DNA from: CAZKHG01 sp964552655
GTDB lineage: Bacteria > Bacteroidota > Bacteroidia > Bacteroidales > Tenuifilaceae
Assembly: GCA_964552655.1 (NCBI GenBank)
Contig: CAZKHG010000014.1
Span: forward strand, 1-64,000
DNA: 64,000 bases
Direction: 5' to 3'
Shown here: positions 15,566 to 23,960 of the stretch, in pieces
How the letters are laid out: each line of letters opens with the position of its first letter
How positions within the stretch are numbered: the first letter of the stretch is position 1
Notes under the pieces: model-generated
Told to the model about the DNA's origin: nothing
Seen by the model: the letters and a program-made list of their open reading frames with translations, nothing else
The model's database searches: none
Program-made: the position numbers and the translations under genes

Positions 15566-16840
15566 TTAGTCAATCATCTCAAACCCGCAGAATTTCTGAA
15601 GAACTTTTGGAATCTTAACCCCTTGAGGAGTTTGGTTATTTTCCAGAATTGCTGCAACAATTCTTGGCAGAGCTAATGAACTTCCATTAAGTGTATGCGC
15701 AAGTTGAGTTTTTTTATCACCCTCTTCCTTAAATCTCAGCATCATTCTGTTTGCCTGGAAGGATTCAAAGTTTGATGTAGAGCTTACCTCTAACCACTTC
15801 TGCTGAGCAGCTGAGTACACCTCAAAATCGTAGGTTAATGCAGAGGTGAAACTCATATCGCCACCACATAGTTTAACAATTCTGTAAGGAAGTTCAAGTT
15901 TCTTAAGCAGTCCCTCAACATGTGATACCATTTCTTCAAGGGTATCGTATGACCTGTCTGGATGTTGGAACTGAACTATTTCCACCTTGTCAAACTGATG
16001 AAGTCTGTTTAGCCCACGAACATCTTTCCCGTAAGAACCAGCCTCACGACGGAAACATGGCGTGTAGGCAGTCATCTTGATTGGGAATTGTGATGCATTT
16101 AAAACCACATCGCGGTATATATTGGTAACAGGAACCTCTGCGGTCGGGATCAAATAAAAATTATCCAAACCAACATGATACATTTGGCTGTCCTTATCGG
16201 GCAGCTGACCTGTACCATAACCAGAATCTTCATTTACCATTAAAGGTGGTTGAATTTCCTGGTAACCCGCAGCGGTATTCTCATCCAGGAAAAAGTTGAT
16301 GAGTGCACGTTGCAATTTGGCACCTTTCCCCTTATAAACCGGGAAACCTGCACCGGTTAGTTTTACACCAAGCTCAAAATCAATGATATCATATTTTTTT
16401 GCCAACTCCCAATGCGGTTGGGCCCCTTCGTGAAGTGTTGGGATTGAACCTCCACCGCGAACTTCAACGTTATCATTTGCACCGTGGCCAGGTGGAACAG
16501 ATTTATGCGGTAGGTTTGGCACCTTAACCAAGGTTTGATTAAGATCTTTCTCAGCCTCAGCAAATTTTTGAGAAAGAACTTTTGATTGCTCTTTTAAATC
16601 TGCAGTTTTTTGCTTTGCCGCATTGGCTTCTTCTGTTTTGCCCTCAGCAAAAAGTTTTCCAATTTGTTTAGAGATATTGTTTTGCTCAGCAAGATTTGTG
16701 TCTAGCTGAAGCTGGATTGAACGACGTTCATCATCAAGTCTGATAATCTTTTCGATGATTTCTTTCCCATCGAAGTGCTTAACTGCTAAGCGTTCGATAA
16801 CGAAATCTTTGTTTTCTCGGATAAGTTTTAGGGTAAGCAT
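15566..16840 (-). CDS. serS: Seryl-tRNA synthetase
   Basis: SerS charges tRNA-Ser with serine, and also tRNA-Sec where present. The 424-aa length is normal. The first about 110 residues form the long antiparallel coiled coil that grips the tRNA variable arm (rich in K, E and Q, with NNISKQIGKLFAEGKTEEA). The class II catalytic core follows, with motif 2 in CFRREAGSYGKDVRGLNRLHQ and motif 3 in NGSSLALPRIVAAILE. The stop is backed by a bidirectional terminator. It is transcribed alone; upstream on the same strand is the frameshifted S23-like gene. The start at 16840 (MLTLKLIRENKDFV) is the usual family start. Confidence 0.97.
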   Translation of the reverse strand: MLTLKLIRENKDFVIERLAVKHFDGKEIIEKIIRLDDERRSIQLQLDTNLAEQNNISKQIGKLFAEGKTEEANAAKQKTADLKEQSKVLSQKFAEAEKDLNQTLVKVPNLPHKSVPPGHGANDNVEVRGGGSIPTLHEGAQPHWELAKKYDIIDFELGVKLTGAGFPVYKGKGAKLQRALINFFLDENTAAGYQEIQPPLMVNEDSGYGTGQLPDKDSQMYHVGLDNFYLIPTAEVPVTNIYRDVVLNASQFPIKMTAYTPCFRREAGSYGKDVRGLNRLHQFDKVEIVQFQHPDRSYDTLEEMVSHVEGLLKKLELPYRIVKLCGGDMSFTSALTYDFEVYSAAQQKWLEVSSTSNFESFQANRMMLRFKEEGDKKTQLAHTLNGSSLALPRIVAAILENNQTPQGVKIPKVLQKFCGFEMID

Positions 16841-16910
16841 ATATTTTCTAATTTATTCTATTTGGATTTACGAATAACAATTAACGATTTGAGAATTTTG
16901 AAGTTTCTGT

Positions 16911-17266
16911 TCATTTATTCTTCTGAGCATTGTCAACACTCTTTACAAATATCGAAATTAATTCATCATTTTCTTTTATTGCATATTGAATTTTACATTC
17001 TGATTTGTAAAGCTTAGCTCGATAAATAATTTTAAGCAAATAAACGTTTCTCTTAGTTCCTTAAGAACCACCTGCATTTTGTGAATAAAATCTCTTTTTG
17101 ATTCAGCACTTTGAGCTTCACCGTAATTTAATGACACAGATGTTCCTGAACGAACAATTTGTCCTGATAAATGGTTACCAGCTTTTGTGATGGGCATCTC
17201 ATTTACAATCTCAATTATGAAAACTGAAAAAGCAATTAACCTTTCTTCTAAATCTGATCTATTCAT
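16911..17266 (-). pseudogene. Frameshifted four-helix bundle (S23-family) protein gene
   Basis: The first 80 codons (MNRSDLEERLIAFSVF...KELRETFICLK) are a clear S23-type four-helix bundle protein, the family first found in 23S rRNA intervening sequences and now known as stray chromosomal genes. The in-frame continuation then gives an unrelated tail and stops at 16976. Shifting by one base in the A-run complementary to 17030-17033 restores a good family C-terminus (LKIIYRAKLYKSECK, then ENDELISIFVKSVDNAQ) ending at 16911, for 118 residues in total. So a single base was lost from a homopolymer, either as a true mutation or as a sequencing error. The gene sits alone between serS and rpmA. Confidence 0.8.
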
Positions 17267-17330
17267 TTATTCAACTTATTAGAAATCAAAAATTGTTAAT
17301 CTTTAATCATAAATCAATTTCCTTCAAATA

Positions 17331-17370
17331 AAAAACTCCTGAAATTCGCCATATCGACGTTTTTCAGGAG
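17331..17370 (-). terminator. Intrinsic terminator of the rplU-rpmA operon
   Basis: On the minus strand, CTCCTGAAA pairs with TTTCAGGAG across a 17-base loop and is followed by a run of six Ts. It lies 26 bases after the rpmA stop. Confidence 0.85.
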
Positions 17371-17395
17371 CTAATAATGTAAAATATCGATACCG

Positions 17396-17656
17396 CTAAG
17401 CTTCCTTGGGAAGAACGGAAACGAATGATTTGTCATCCATTTTTTTGCGGAAAGAAACAACACCATCAACCATTGCGAAAAGTGTATGATCCTTGCCCAT
17501 TCCAACATTTTCACCAGGAAAATGTTTGGTTCCACGTTGGCGAACGATAATGTTGCCTGCCTTGGCTACCTGACCGCCAAATAGTTTAACGCCTAGGCGT
17601 TTACTGTGAGATTCGCGACCGTTACGCGAACTACCAACTCCTTTTTTGTGTGCCAT
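17396..17656 (-). CDS. rpmA: 50S ribosomal protein L27
   Basis: L27 sits near the peptidyl-transferase centre of the large subunit and its N-terminal tail approaches the P-site tRNA. The 86-aa protein starts MAHKKGVGSSRNGRESHSKRLG with no N-terminal extension of the kind removed by a protease in some Firmicutes. The conserved VRQRGTKHFPG and MGKDHTLFA segments are present. It lies 21 bases downstream of rplU in the universal rplU-rpmA operon and is followed by a terminator. Confidence 0.98.
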   Translation of the reverse strand: MAHKKGVGSSRNGRESHSKRLGVKLFGGQVAKAGNIIVRQRGTKHFPGENVGMGKDHTLFAMVDGVVSFRKKMDDKSFVSVLPKEA

Positions 17657-17677
17657 TGCTCAAATATTTTTGTGTTA

Positions 17678-17989
17678 TTACGCAACGATTTCTGCAATCT
17701 GTATTTGGGTAAACTGCTGACGGTGCCCGTTTTTCTTCTTGTACCCTTTACGTCTGTTTTTCTTAAAGATGATAACCTTATCACCTTTAACATGACCTAA
17801 AACCTTGGCTGTAACCTTGGCGTCCTTAACCTCAGGGTTACCAATGGTAACTTTACCATCATTATCCACAAGCAAAACTTTATCAAAGTTTAATTCAGCA
17901 CCTTCCTCAGCTTCCTGACGGTGAACAAAAATCTTCTGATCTTTCTCAACCTTAAACTGCTGTCCTGCAATATCAACAATCGCGTACAT
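17678..17989 (-). CDS. rplU: 50S ribosomal protein L21
   Basis: L21 binds 23S rRNA in the large ribosomal subunit. The 103-aa protein shows the family start MYAIVDIAGQQFKVEKDQKI, the central VLLVDNDGKVTIGNP strand pair and the basic RNA-binding end FKKNRRKGYKKKNGHRQQFT. It is the first gene of the rplU-rpmA operon, with a -7 box about 40 bases upstream. Length and gene order are typical. Confidence 0.98.
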   Translation of the reverse strand: MYAIVDIAGQQFKVEKDQKIFVHRQEAEEGAELNFDKVLLVDNDGKVTIGNPEVKDAKVTAKVLGHVKGDKVIIFKKNRRKGYKKKNGHRQQFTQIQIAEIVA

Positions 17990-18027
17990 CGTATTATGTT
18001 ATAAAATGTTCAACACTTTTGGGCTTG

Positions 18028-18035
18028 CAAAAGTA
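18028..18035 (-). promoter_or_regulatory. Probable -7 box of the rplU-rpmA operon
   Basis: The minus strand reads TACTTTTG, a TAnnTTTG match, giving a leader of about 30 bases before the rplU start at 17989. Confidence 0.55.
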
Positions 18036-18224
18036 TAAAAGATTAATTTATTAGCAAAAAAATCGTTGCTAATTTTTCTATAAGCTGAATTATAATTCAT
18101 TCCGTGCAAAAATAGTACTCTTTCAAGAGTTATTTTTAAATGGGGATAAAAATCTCGGGTTGATCCGATCTATCAAAAACTATTTTTAGGGGGATTTCCC
18201 CTTGTATTTTAAACTTATTTCGAT

Positions 18225-18232
18225 TAGGTTTG
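18225..18232 (+). promoter_or_regulatory. Probable -7 box of the DUF151 gene
   Basis: TAGGTTTG fits TAnnTTTG and lies 30 bases before the start at 18262. The remainder of the 272-base divergent spacer (17990-18261) shows no other recognised element. Confidence 0.5.
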
Positions 18233-18261
18233 TATTACACAAGATTTGAATTAATTAAAGT

Positions 18262-18864
18262 ATGAGCAGAGTGAAGTTGAATGTGCTTGGGATTTCCTAC
18301 AGTCAGACACAATCCGGTGCGTATGCATTGGTGCTCAGCGAAGAGGAGGGAAACCGACGGATTCCGATCATAATTGGTGGATTTGAAGCACAATCCATTG
18401 CTATACAAATTGAGGGTTTAACCCCTCCCCGCCCGTTAACTCACGATCTGTTCCTGAATTTTGCCAAATCTTACAATATCGAATTAATAGAAGTTCAAAT
18501 ATACAAGCTCGAAGAGGGAGTGTTTTTCTCCAAACTCCACTGCGATAATGGCAAAAAAGAGGTTTACATAGATGCCCGTACCTCCGATGCCATAGCCCTT
18601 GCCCTGCGTTTTAAATGCCCAATTTATACCACCGAGGATATAATAGAAAAAGCGGGTATTTTTATCGAGTTTGACAACATCGAGGGGGAAGCGGAAGGAA
18701 AATCGGACAAGGCTGATCAACCCGAGCCACAGCAAGGGCATCAATCAGAAATATACTCAAAAATGTCGATTACTGAGCTCAAAGCCATGTTGGATGAAGC
18801 TATCCGGAATGAGGATTACGAGAAGGCTTCGCGAATTCGTGATGAGCTTAAACACAGATCTTAA
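18262..18864 (+). CDS. DUF151 (bifunctional nuclease-like) protein with C-terminal UVR motif
   Basis: The 200-aa protein has an N-terminal DUF151 domain (about 1-140: VLGISYSQTQSGAYALVLSEE, IIIGGFEAQSIAIQIEG, RTSDAIALALR), the fold of the plant and bacterial bifunctional nuclease family. A short linker rich in Q, P and E follows, then a UVR motif (about 167-197: ITELKAMLDEAIRNEDYEKA), the helical hairpin by which UvrB and UvrC bind each other. The fusion suggests contact with the excision-repair proteins, or with proteins that recognise UVR helices such as Clp adaptors, but no role is proven. This fusion is widespread in Bacteroidota. It may be co-transcribed with the DUF2135 gene 32 bases downstream. 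Confidence 0.85.
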   Translation: MSRVKLNVLGISYSQTQSGAYALVLSEEEGNRRIPIIIGGFEAQSIAIQIEGLTPPRPLTHDLFLNFAKSYNIELIEVQIYKLEEGVFFSKLHCDNGKKEVYIDARTSDAIALALRFKCPIYTTEDIIEKAGIFIEFDNIEGEAEGKSDKADQPEPQQGHQSEIYSKMSITELKAMLDEAIRNEDYEKASRIRDELKHRS

Positions 18865-18896
18865 TAACCCATTTTTATAAATCAAACATCAGCTCT

Positions 18897-19652
18897 ATGA
18901 AGTCGAAATTAAATCTGCTGCTCTTCATTTTTCTGATCCTTTTACCGTGCACCCTGAGTGCCCAGGAGGATAAAATGAAGAATGTTATGGAGGATGTGTT
19001 CGAAGAGATTGATAATAATAATTTTACGCTAAGGCTTTTCGATGCCTTAACCGGGAATCCTATAGCTGGGGCATCGGTGCTGATCGAAAATATTGGAGCA
19101 ATGACCAGCGATGAGCTTGGACGAGTCCGGTTCCCCAAACAACCCGATGGGTTGTTAAAAGGGATATTCAAAAAAGATGGCTATATCCCTGCCGTTCTGG
19201 AAATTGATGTGGTAGCCCAAACCATTTTCAGGAACAGGTTTTACATGTCACCTATACTTAACGTTGACCAATTCCGAGTGGTTCTCAACTGGGATAAACA
19301 ACCAGCCGATCTGGATGCTCACTTTGTTAAAGAGGGTGGATATCATATCAGCTTCCGCAACACCCGGGTTCTCAACGATGGTACTGGCCAGCTGGATATT
19401 GACGATATTGATGGGTACGGACCAGAGACCATAACCGTTGAACAACTTAAGGCCAATGCGGTTTACACTTTTTTTGTAAATAACTATTCGGCCCAGGTAA
19501 ATCCTGCTGCGCCTGATCTCTCCGCTTCTAAAGCAACCGTTTCGGTTTACGGGAACAACAGGTTGCTGAAAGTATTTCAAATTCCAAGCGGGTTAAGGGA
19601 TAAAACCTGGCAGGTTTTTAAAGTAGTGCAAGGGCAAATTATTGAATTTTAG
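18897..19652 (+). CDS. Secreted protein with CarboxypepD-like and DUF2135/YfaP-like domains
   Basis: The 251-aa product has a clear Sec signal peptide (hydrophobic core LLLFIFLILLP, cleavage after SAQ). Residues about 45-125 resemble a CarboxypepD_reg/PEGA beta-sandwich (LRLFDALTGNPIAGASVLIE, then ELGRVRFP). Residues about 130-250 match the DUF2135 (E. coli YfaP) pattern: VVLNWDKQPADLDAHF, then TGQLDIDDIDGYGPETITV and YTFFVNNYS. YfaP-type domains often occur beside VWA proteins and have no settled function. The acidic DIDDIDGYG cluster looks like a calcium site; this is inference. It ends at a bidirectional terminator and may form a unit with the DUF151 gene. Confidence 0.72.
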   Translation: MKSKLNLLLFIFLILLPCTLSAQEDKMKNVMEDVFEEIDNNNFTLRLFDALTGNPIAGASVLIENIGAMTSDELGRVRFPKQPDGLLKGIFKKDGYIPAVLEIDVVAQTIFRNRFYMSPILNVDQFRVVLNWDKQPADLDAHFVKEGGYHISFRNTRVLNDGTGQLDIDDIDGYGPETITVEQLKANAVYTFFVNNYSAQVNPAAPDLSASKATVSVYGNNRLLKVFQIPSGLRDKTWQVFKVVQGQIIEF

Positions 19653-19679
19653 ATACATTCTAATAATTGATAATAAAAA

Positions 19680-19703
19680 ATGCCGGAGAGAAATCTCCGG
19701 CAT
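19680..19703. terminator. Bidirectional terminator between the DUF2135 gene and hppA
   Basis: A 10-bp stem (ATGCCGGAGA with its complement) and GAAA loop, flanked by A-runs on the left and T-rich sequence on the right, can serve both convergent transcripts. Confidence 0.88.
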
Positions 19704-19724
19704 TAACTTTTGTAAAAAAATCGA

Positions 19725-21941
19725 TTAAAACAAGCTGAAAGCAACAGTTACACCAGCCATTACGATAGAAACCATGCTCATCAGTTTGATCAGGATATTC
19801 AAGCTGGGGCCGGAAGTATCCTTGAACGGGTCACCAACTGTATCGCCAACAATGGCAGCCTTGTGGTTCTGAGATCCTTTACCACCAAAATTTCCTTCCT
19901 CAATGTACTTTTTAGCATTGTCCCAAGCACCTCCGGCGTTGGCCATAAAGATAGCAAGGACAAAACCTGCGCCCAGTCCACCGGCCAGTAAGCCCAGTAC
20001 CCCGGCAACACCCAGAACCAGACCAGTTACAATTGGAACAAGTATGGCAAGCGATGAGGGCAGGATCATTTCGATCTGAGCTCCACGGGTTGAAATTTCA
20101 ACACACCTTGCATAATCGGGTTCTGCCTCTCCTTCCATTATCCCTTTAATTTCACGGAACTGACGACGAACCTCCTCAACCATCTTTTGAGCAGCACGCC
20201 CAACGGCATTCATGGTTAACCCACAAAACATGAATGCCATCATGGAACCTATAAATATTCCCACCAGGACAATAGGGTTCATTATGGTAATCTGGTAATA
20301 GTTCAAAAAGTCCACGATGGTTGCTTTGGCAGTTTCAATGGTATCTCCGTTCGCGAATGTCAGAACGTTCTCCCCAATTCGCATTAAACCGATTTTAATC
20401 TCCTCAATATATGATGCTAACAAGGCAAGAGCGGTTAATGCTGCCGATCCTATTGCAAAACCTTTACCTGTTGCAGCAGTTGTATTGCCAAGAGCATCAA
20501 GAGCATCGGTACGTTTGCGCACCTCGGGTCCTAAATGGCTCATTTCAGCGTTACCGCCAGCGTTATCGGCTATAGGACCATAAGCATCGGTTGCCAGGGT
20601 TATTCCAAGGGTGGAAAGCATTCCCACGGCGGCAATTCCAATACCATATAATCCTAACTGCATATTTTGAGCATCAAGCATGTGCTTAACATCGAAATTA
20701 ATTGCACAGAGAAAAGCCATTAAAATTGCAATTGCAATGGTTACTACGGGAATTGCAGTGGAAAGCATGCCAAGTCCTATGCCTGAAATAATAACAGTTG
20801 CAGGACCGGTTTTGGAACTTTCTGAAACCCTTTGTGTTGGTTTATATGAATGGGAAGTATAATACTCTGTGGATTGTCCGATAATTATACCGGCTACAAG
20901 GCCTGATATCACAGAAAATGAAATTCCAACCCAATTCTGTAAACCTAAGGAGTATAGGATAACAAATGTAGAAACAGCAATAAGAACTGAGCTGACATTT
21001 ACGCCCATTCCTAAAGAACGAAGGAGATCCTTCATTGTGGCGCCTTCCTTTGTTTTTACTATATAAATTCCAATTATAGAAAGAATTATACCAACAGCAG
21101 CAATAAGCATCGGCGCAATAACTGCTTTATATTGCATATCACCCTGATAATAGGCAAATGCAGATGCTCCTAACGCAGCAGTAGCAAGTATTGAGCCTGC
21201 GTATGATTCGTACAGGTCGGCACCCATACCGGCTACATCACCTACATTATCGCCAACGTTATCGGCAATAGTTGCGGGGTTTCGCGGATCATCCTCAGGG
21301 ATGTTTGCTTCAACCTTACCAACCAGATCAGCTCCAACATCAGCAGCCTTAGTGTAAATACCGCCGCCAACACGGGCGAAGAGTGCCTGGGTTGATGCCC
21401 CCATACCGAAGGTAAGCATGGTAGTGGTAATGATAATCAGCTTATGCGAAGAATCAGGTTCATCAATAAAATAGTTCAATAACAGGTACCACAATGAGAT
21501 ATCCAAAACTGCCAGCCCAACTACAACTAAACCCATAACAGCACCAGAACGGAATGCAACCCTTAACCCCTGGTTAAGTGATTTTTGTGCCGCATTGGCT
21601 GTTCGGGCTGAAGCATAGGTTGCGGTTTTCATCCCAAAAAAACCTGCCAACCCGGAAAAGAAACCGCCCGTGAGAAATGCAAATGGAGTCCATCCATTTT
21701 GAACCTTTAGGCCATAAGCCAAAACAACAAAAAGTAAAAGCAGCACGATAAATACAATGCTCACTACCTTATATTGCTGTCTTAGGTAAGACATCGCACC
21801 CTTTCTTACGTATGATGCAATTTTTTTCATGGTATCTGTTCCCTCATCCTCCTTCATCATCTGTTTAAAGAAGATGTAGGCGAATACCAGCGCAATAAGC
21901 GAGGCAAGGGGAATGAACCAAAATAAGCTACTGATAATCAT
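19725..21941 (-). CDS. hppA: Membrane-bound ion-pumping pyrophosphatase, K+-dependent type
   Basis: HppA couples pyrophosphate hydrolysis to H+ and/or Na+ export. The 738-aa protein has about 16 membrane helices and the substrate-site signatures TKAADVGADLVGKVE, DDPRNPATIADNVGDNVGD and, near the C-terminus, GDTVGDPFKDTSGPSLN. In the loop GNTTAATGKGFAIG, alanine and glycine occupy the two positions that are Lys and Thr in K+-independent enzymes, so this one should need K+. K+-dependent enzymes are mostly Na+ pumps, and a Bacteroides relative is reported to move both Na+ and H+; which applies here needs the membrane glutamates aligned. It is a single-gene transcript ending at a bidirectional terminator. 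Confidence 0.96.
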   Translation of the reverse strand: MIISSLFWFIPLASLIALVFAYIFFKQMMKEDEGTDTMKKIASYVRKGAMSYLRQQYKVVSIVFIVLLLLFVVLAYGLKVQNGWTPFAFLTGGFFSGLAGFFGMKTATYASARTANAAQKSLNQGLRVAFRSGAVMGLVVVGLAVLDISLWYLLLNYFIDEPDSSHKLIIITTTMLTFGMGASTQALFARVGGGIYTKAADVGADLVGKVEANIPEDDPRNPATIADNVGDNVGDVAGMGADLYESYAGSILATAALGASAFAYYQGDMQYKAVIAPMLIAAVGIILSIIGIYIVKTKEGATMKDLLRSLGMGVNVSSVLIAVSTFVILYSLGLQNWVGISFSVISGLVAGIIIGQSTEYYTSHSYKPTQRVSESSKTGPATVIISGIGLGMLSTAIPVVTIAIAILMAFLCAINFDVKHMLDAQNMQLGLYGIGIAAVGMLSTLGITLATDAYGPIADNAGGNAEMSHLGPEVRKRTDALDALGNTTAATGKGFAIGSAALTALALLASYIEEIKIGLMRIGENVLTFANGDTIETAKATIVDFLNYYQITIMNPIVLVGIFIGSMMAFMFCGLTMNAVGRAAQKMVEEVRRQFREIKGIMEGEAEPDYARCVEISTRGAQIEMILPSSLAILVPIVTGLVLGVAGVLGLLAGGLGAGFVLAIFMANAGGAWDNAKKYIEEGNFGGKGSQNHKAAIVGDTVGDPFKDTSGPSLNILIKLMSMVSIVMAGVTVAFSLF

Positions 21942-22382
21942 AATCTCTTTTTTTGATTTTAGGTTATAATTTATTTGAGTGCCAAAATATAAAAAATTTA
22001 ACTACAATATCTGATTAGCCACTTTTTGGTAATAAATTATACCAAAACGCCTTCTATCTATCAGAAATACATTAACATCCCTTTATTTTTTTCGAAAAAA
22101 ACGATTCAACATTCATTAAACACCCAATTAAATAAGCTGATCTAAAAAATGTTTGTTCCTGGTTATTTGTACAGTTGTGTTATCCAATGTACTATTTCGC
22201 ATCTAGTTCGGATCAAACTATTACTTGAGTCATTTATTCTATGCAGGTTAACCCTGATTAAATATACGGCATGAGGTGTTGTCTAATTCAAATTCCTGAT
22301 ATAAAGAGCAATTCGTTTTTAAAATTATAAATCAATATACTTTCCAGCTTCGCTGAAGTATCTCTAAATAAATCTTTCATTT
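21942..22382. other. 441-base intergenic region upstream of hppA
   Basis: This AT-rich stretch holds the hppA promoter and the trailer of yifB. A palindrome, TTTTGGTA-N8-TACCAAAA, lies at 22024-22047, about 85-105 bases before hppA. An imperfect hairpin at about 22337-22363 just beyond the yifB stop could be a weak terminator. A 41-codon open frame starting near 22149 has no family features and no ribosome-binding site, so it is not called. Confidence 0.5.
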
Positions 22383-23921
22383 TTACCCAGCCCAATTCTC
22401 CCTATCTAGGCTTCTATATTGAATTGCCTCGGCAAGGTGCTCAGTTTTGATATTTGGTGAGGATTCCAAATCAGCAATGGTGCGGGAAACTTTAAGAATT
22501 CTATCATAAGCTCTGGCTGAAAGACCGAGCTTTTCCATGGCATTTTTCAGTAATGCCGTTCCGGCATCGTCGAGTACACAGAATTTCCGGATTAACTTTG
22601 AGGTCATCTGGGCATTGCAATGGATCTCCTTCCATTCAATAAACCTTTCCTCCTGCACTTGTCGTGCTTTAACCACCCTGTTCCGAATCACTTCACTTGA
22701 TTCCGATGACGGAGCCCCGGAAAGTTTATCGAAAGGAACAGGAACTACTTCAACATGGATATCAATTCTATCGAGTAACGGGCCAGATATTTTATTCAGA
22801 TATTTCTGGACAACTCCCGGGGAACAAACGCAATCTTTCTCTGGGTGATTGTAATACCCGCAGGGACAAGGGTTCATAGATGCCACCATCATAAAACTTG
22901 CTGGGTACTCGACGCTAAACTTTGCCCTGGAAATAGTGATCACCCGATCCTCTAAAGGCTGGCGCATCACCTCTAAAACAGTGCGTTTGAATTCGGGCAG
23001 CTCATCAAGAAAAAGTACCCCATTATGCGCTAAAGATATTTCTCCCGGTTGAGGAAACTGTCCGCCACCAACCAGGGCAACATCAGAAATGGTATGGTGA
23101 GGGCTGCGAAAGGGTCTCCGGGTCATCAACGATGTATCCCTGTCAATTTTCCCAGCCACAGAATGTATTTTTGTTGTTTCCAAGGCTTCACGAAGCGTCA
23201 AGGGGGGAATAATAGTGGGCAAACGTTTTGCCAGCATGGTTTTTCCTGCACCCGGAGGACCAATCATAATTATATTATGGCCACCTGCAGCAGCCACTTC
23301 AAGCGCCCGTTTAACATTCTCCTGCCCCTTAACATCTAAAAAATCAACATCATACGCGTTTGCGTAGGCAAAAAATTCTTCACGGGTATTTACAATTGTG
23401 GGTTCAAGTGTAATATCCCCGTTAAAGAAGTCGATAACATCTTTAATGGTTTCAACACCATAAACCTCCAGGTTATTTACCACGGCTGCCTCGCGGGCAT
23501 TTTGTTTAGGAACCATTAACCCTTTAAAGCCTTCCTCCCTGGCCTGAATGGCAATTGGTAAAACCCCTTTAATTGGCTGTAAGCTGCCATCGAGAGAAAG
23601 CTCACCCATAACAACAAACTCGCTTAGCATCTCTGGTTTTATTTGATCGGATGCTGCAAGAATACCAATTGCCAAAGGTAAATCATATGCCGATCCCTCC
23701 TTGCGGATATCGGCCGGAGCCATGTTTATTACAATCTTCTTCTTGGGCATTTTAAAACCGTGGGTCTCAAGGGCAGTTGTTATTCGTTGCTGGCTCTCTT
23801 TAACTGCGTTATCGGGTAACCCTACCAAATAAAAATTTACCCCCTGACCAACACTCACCTCGATGGTAATGGTGGTAGCTTTAATTCCATGAACAGCACT
23901 GCCAAAGGTTTTGACTAGCAT
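22383..23921 (-). CDS. yifB: YifB/ComM-family AAA+ ATPase (Mg chelatase-like)
   Basis: The 512-aa protein has the three-part ComM plan. The N-terminal Lon-protease-like S5 fold (about 1-165) begins MLVKTFGSAVHGIKA and includes INMAPADIRKEGSAYDLPLA. The central Mg-chelatase AAA+ domain has Walker A GPPGAGKTMLAKRLP, Walker B LFLDELPEF and the sensor segment SMNPCPCGYYNHPEK. A C-terminal lid carries LSARAYDRILKVSRTIADL. ComM in Haemophilus and Vibrio is a branch-migration helicase acting in transformation; the general role in non-competent bacteria is unclear. It is transcribed alone upstream of a long spacer. Confidence 0.93.
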   Translation of the reverse strand: MLVKTFGSAVHGIKATTITIEVSVGQGVNFYLVGLPDNAVKESQQRITTALETHGFKMPKKKIVINMAPADIRKEGSAYDLPLAIGILAASDQIKPEMLSEFVVMGELSLDGSLQPIKGVLPIAIQAREEGFKGLMVPKQNAREAAVVNNLEVYGVETIKDVIDFFNGDITLEPTIVNTREEFFAYANAYDVDFLDVKGQENVKRALEVAAAGGHNIIMIGPPGAGKTMLAKRLPTIIPPLTLREALETTKIHSVAGKIDRDTSLMTRRPFRSPHHTISDVALVGGGQFPQPGEISLAHNGVLFLDELPEFKRTVLEVMRQPLEDRVITISRAKFSVEYPASFMMVASMNPCPCGYYNHPEKDCVCSPGVVQKYLNKISGPLLDRIDIHVEVVPVPFDKLSGAPSSESSEVIRNRVVKARQVQEERFIEWKEIHCNAQMTSKLIRKFCVLDDAGTALLKNAMEKLGLSARAYDRILKVSRTIADLESSPNIKTEHLAEAIQYRSLDRENWAG

Positions 23922-23960
23922 TGTATTTTTATCTGTTAATTGTATTTGTTTTGTAAAAAG

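Noticed and set aside
16911..17266. Ribosomal intervening sequence
   Set aside because: The S23-type protein hints at one, but no 23S rRNA sequence lies around it.
22149..22275. A 41-codon open frame in the hppA-yifB spacer
   Set aside because: No homology-like pattern, odd composition with many isolated cysteines and leucines, no ribosome-binding site and no promoter box.
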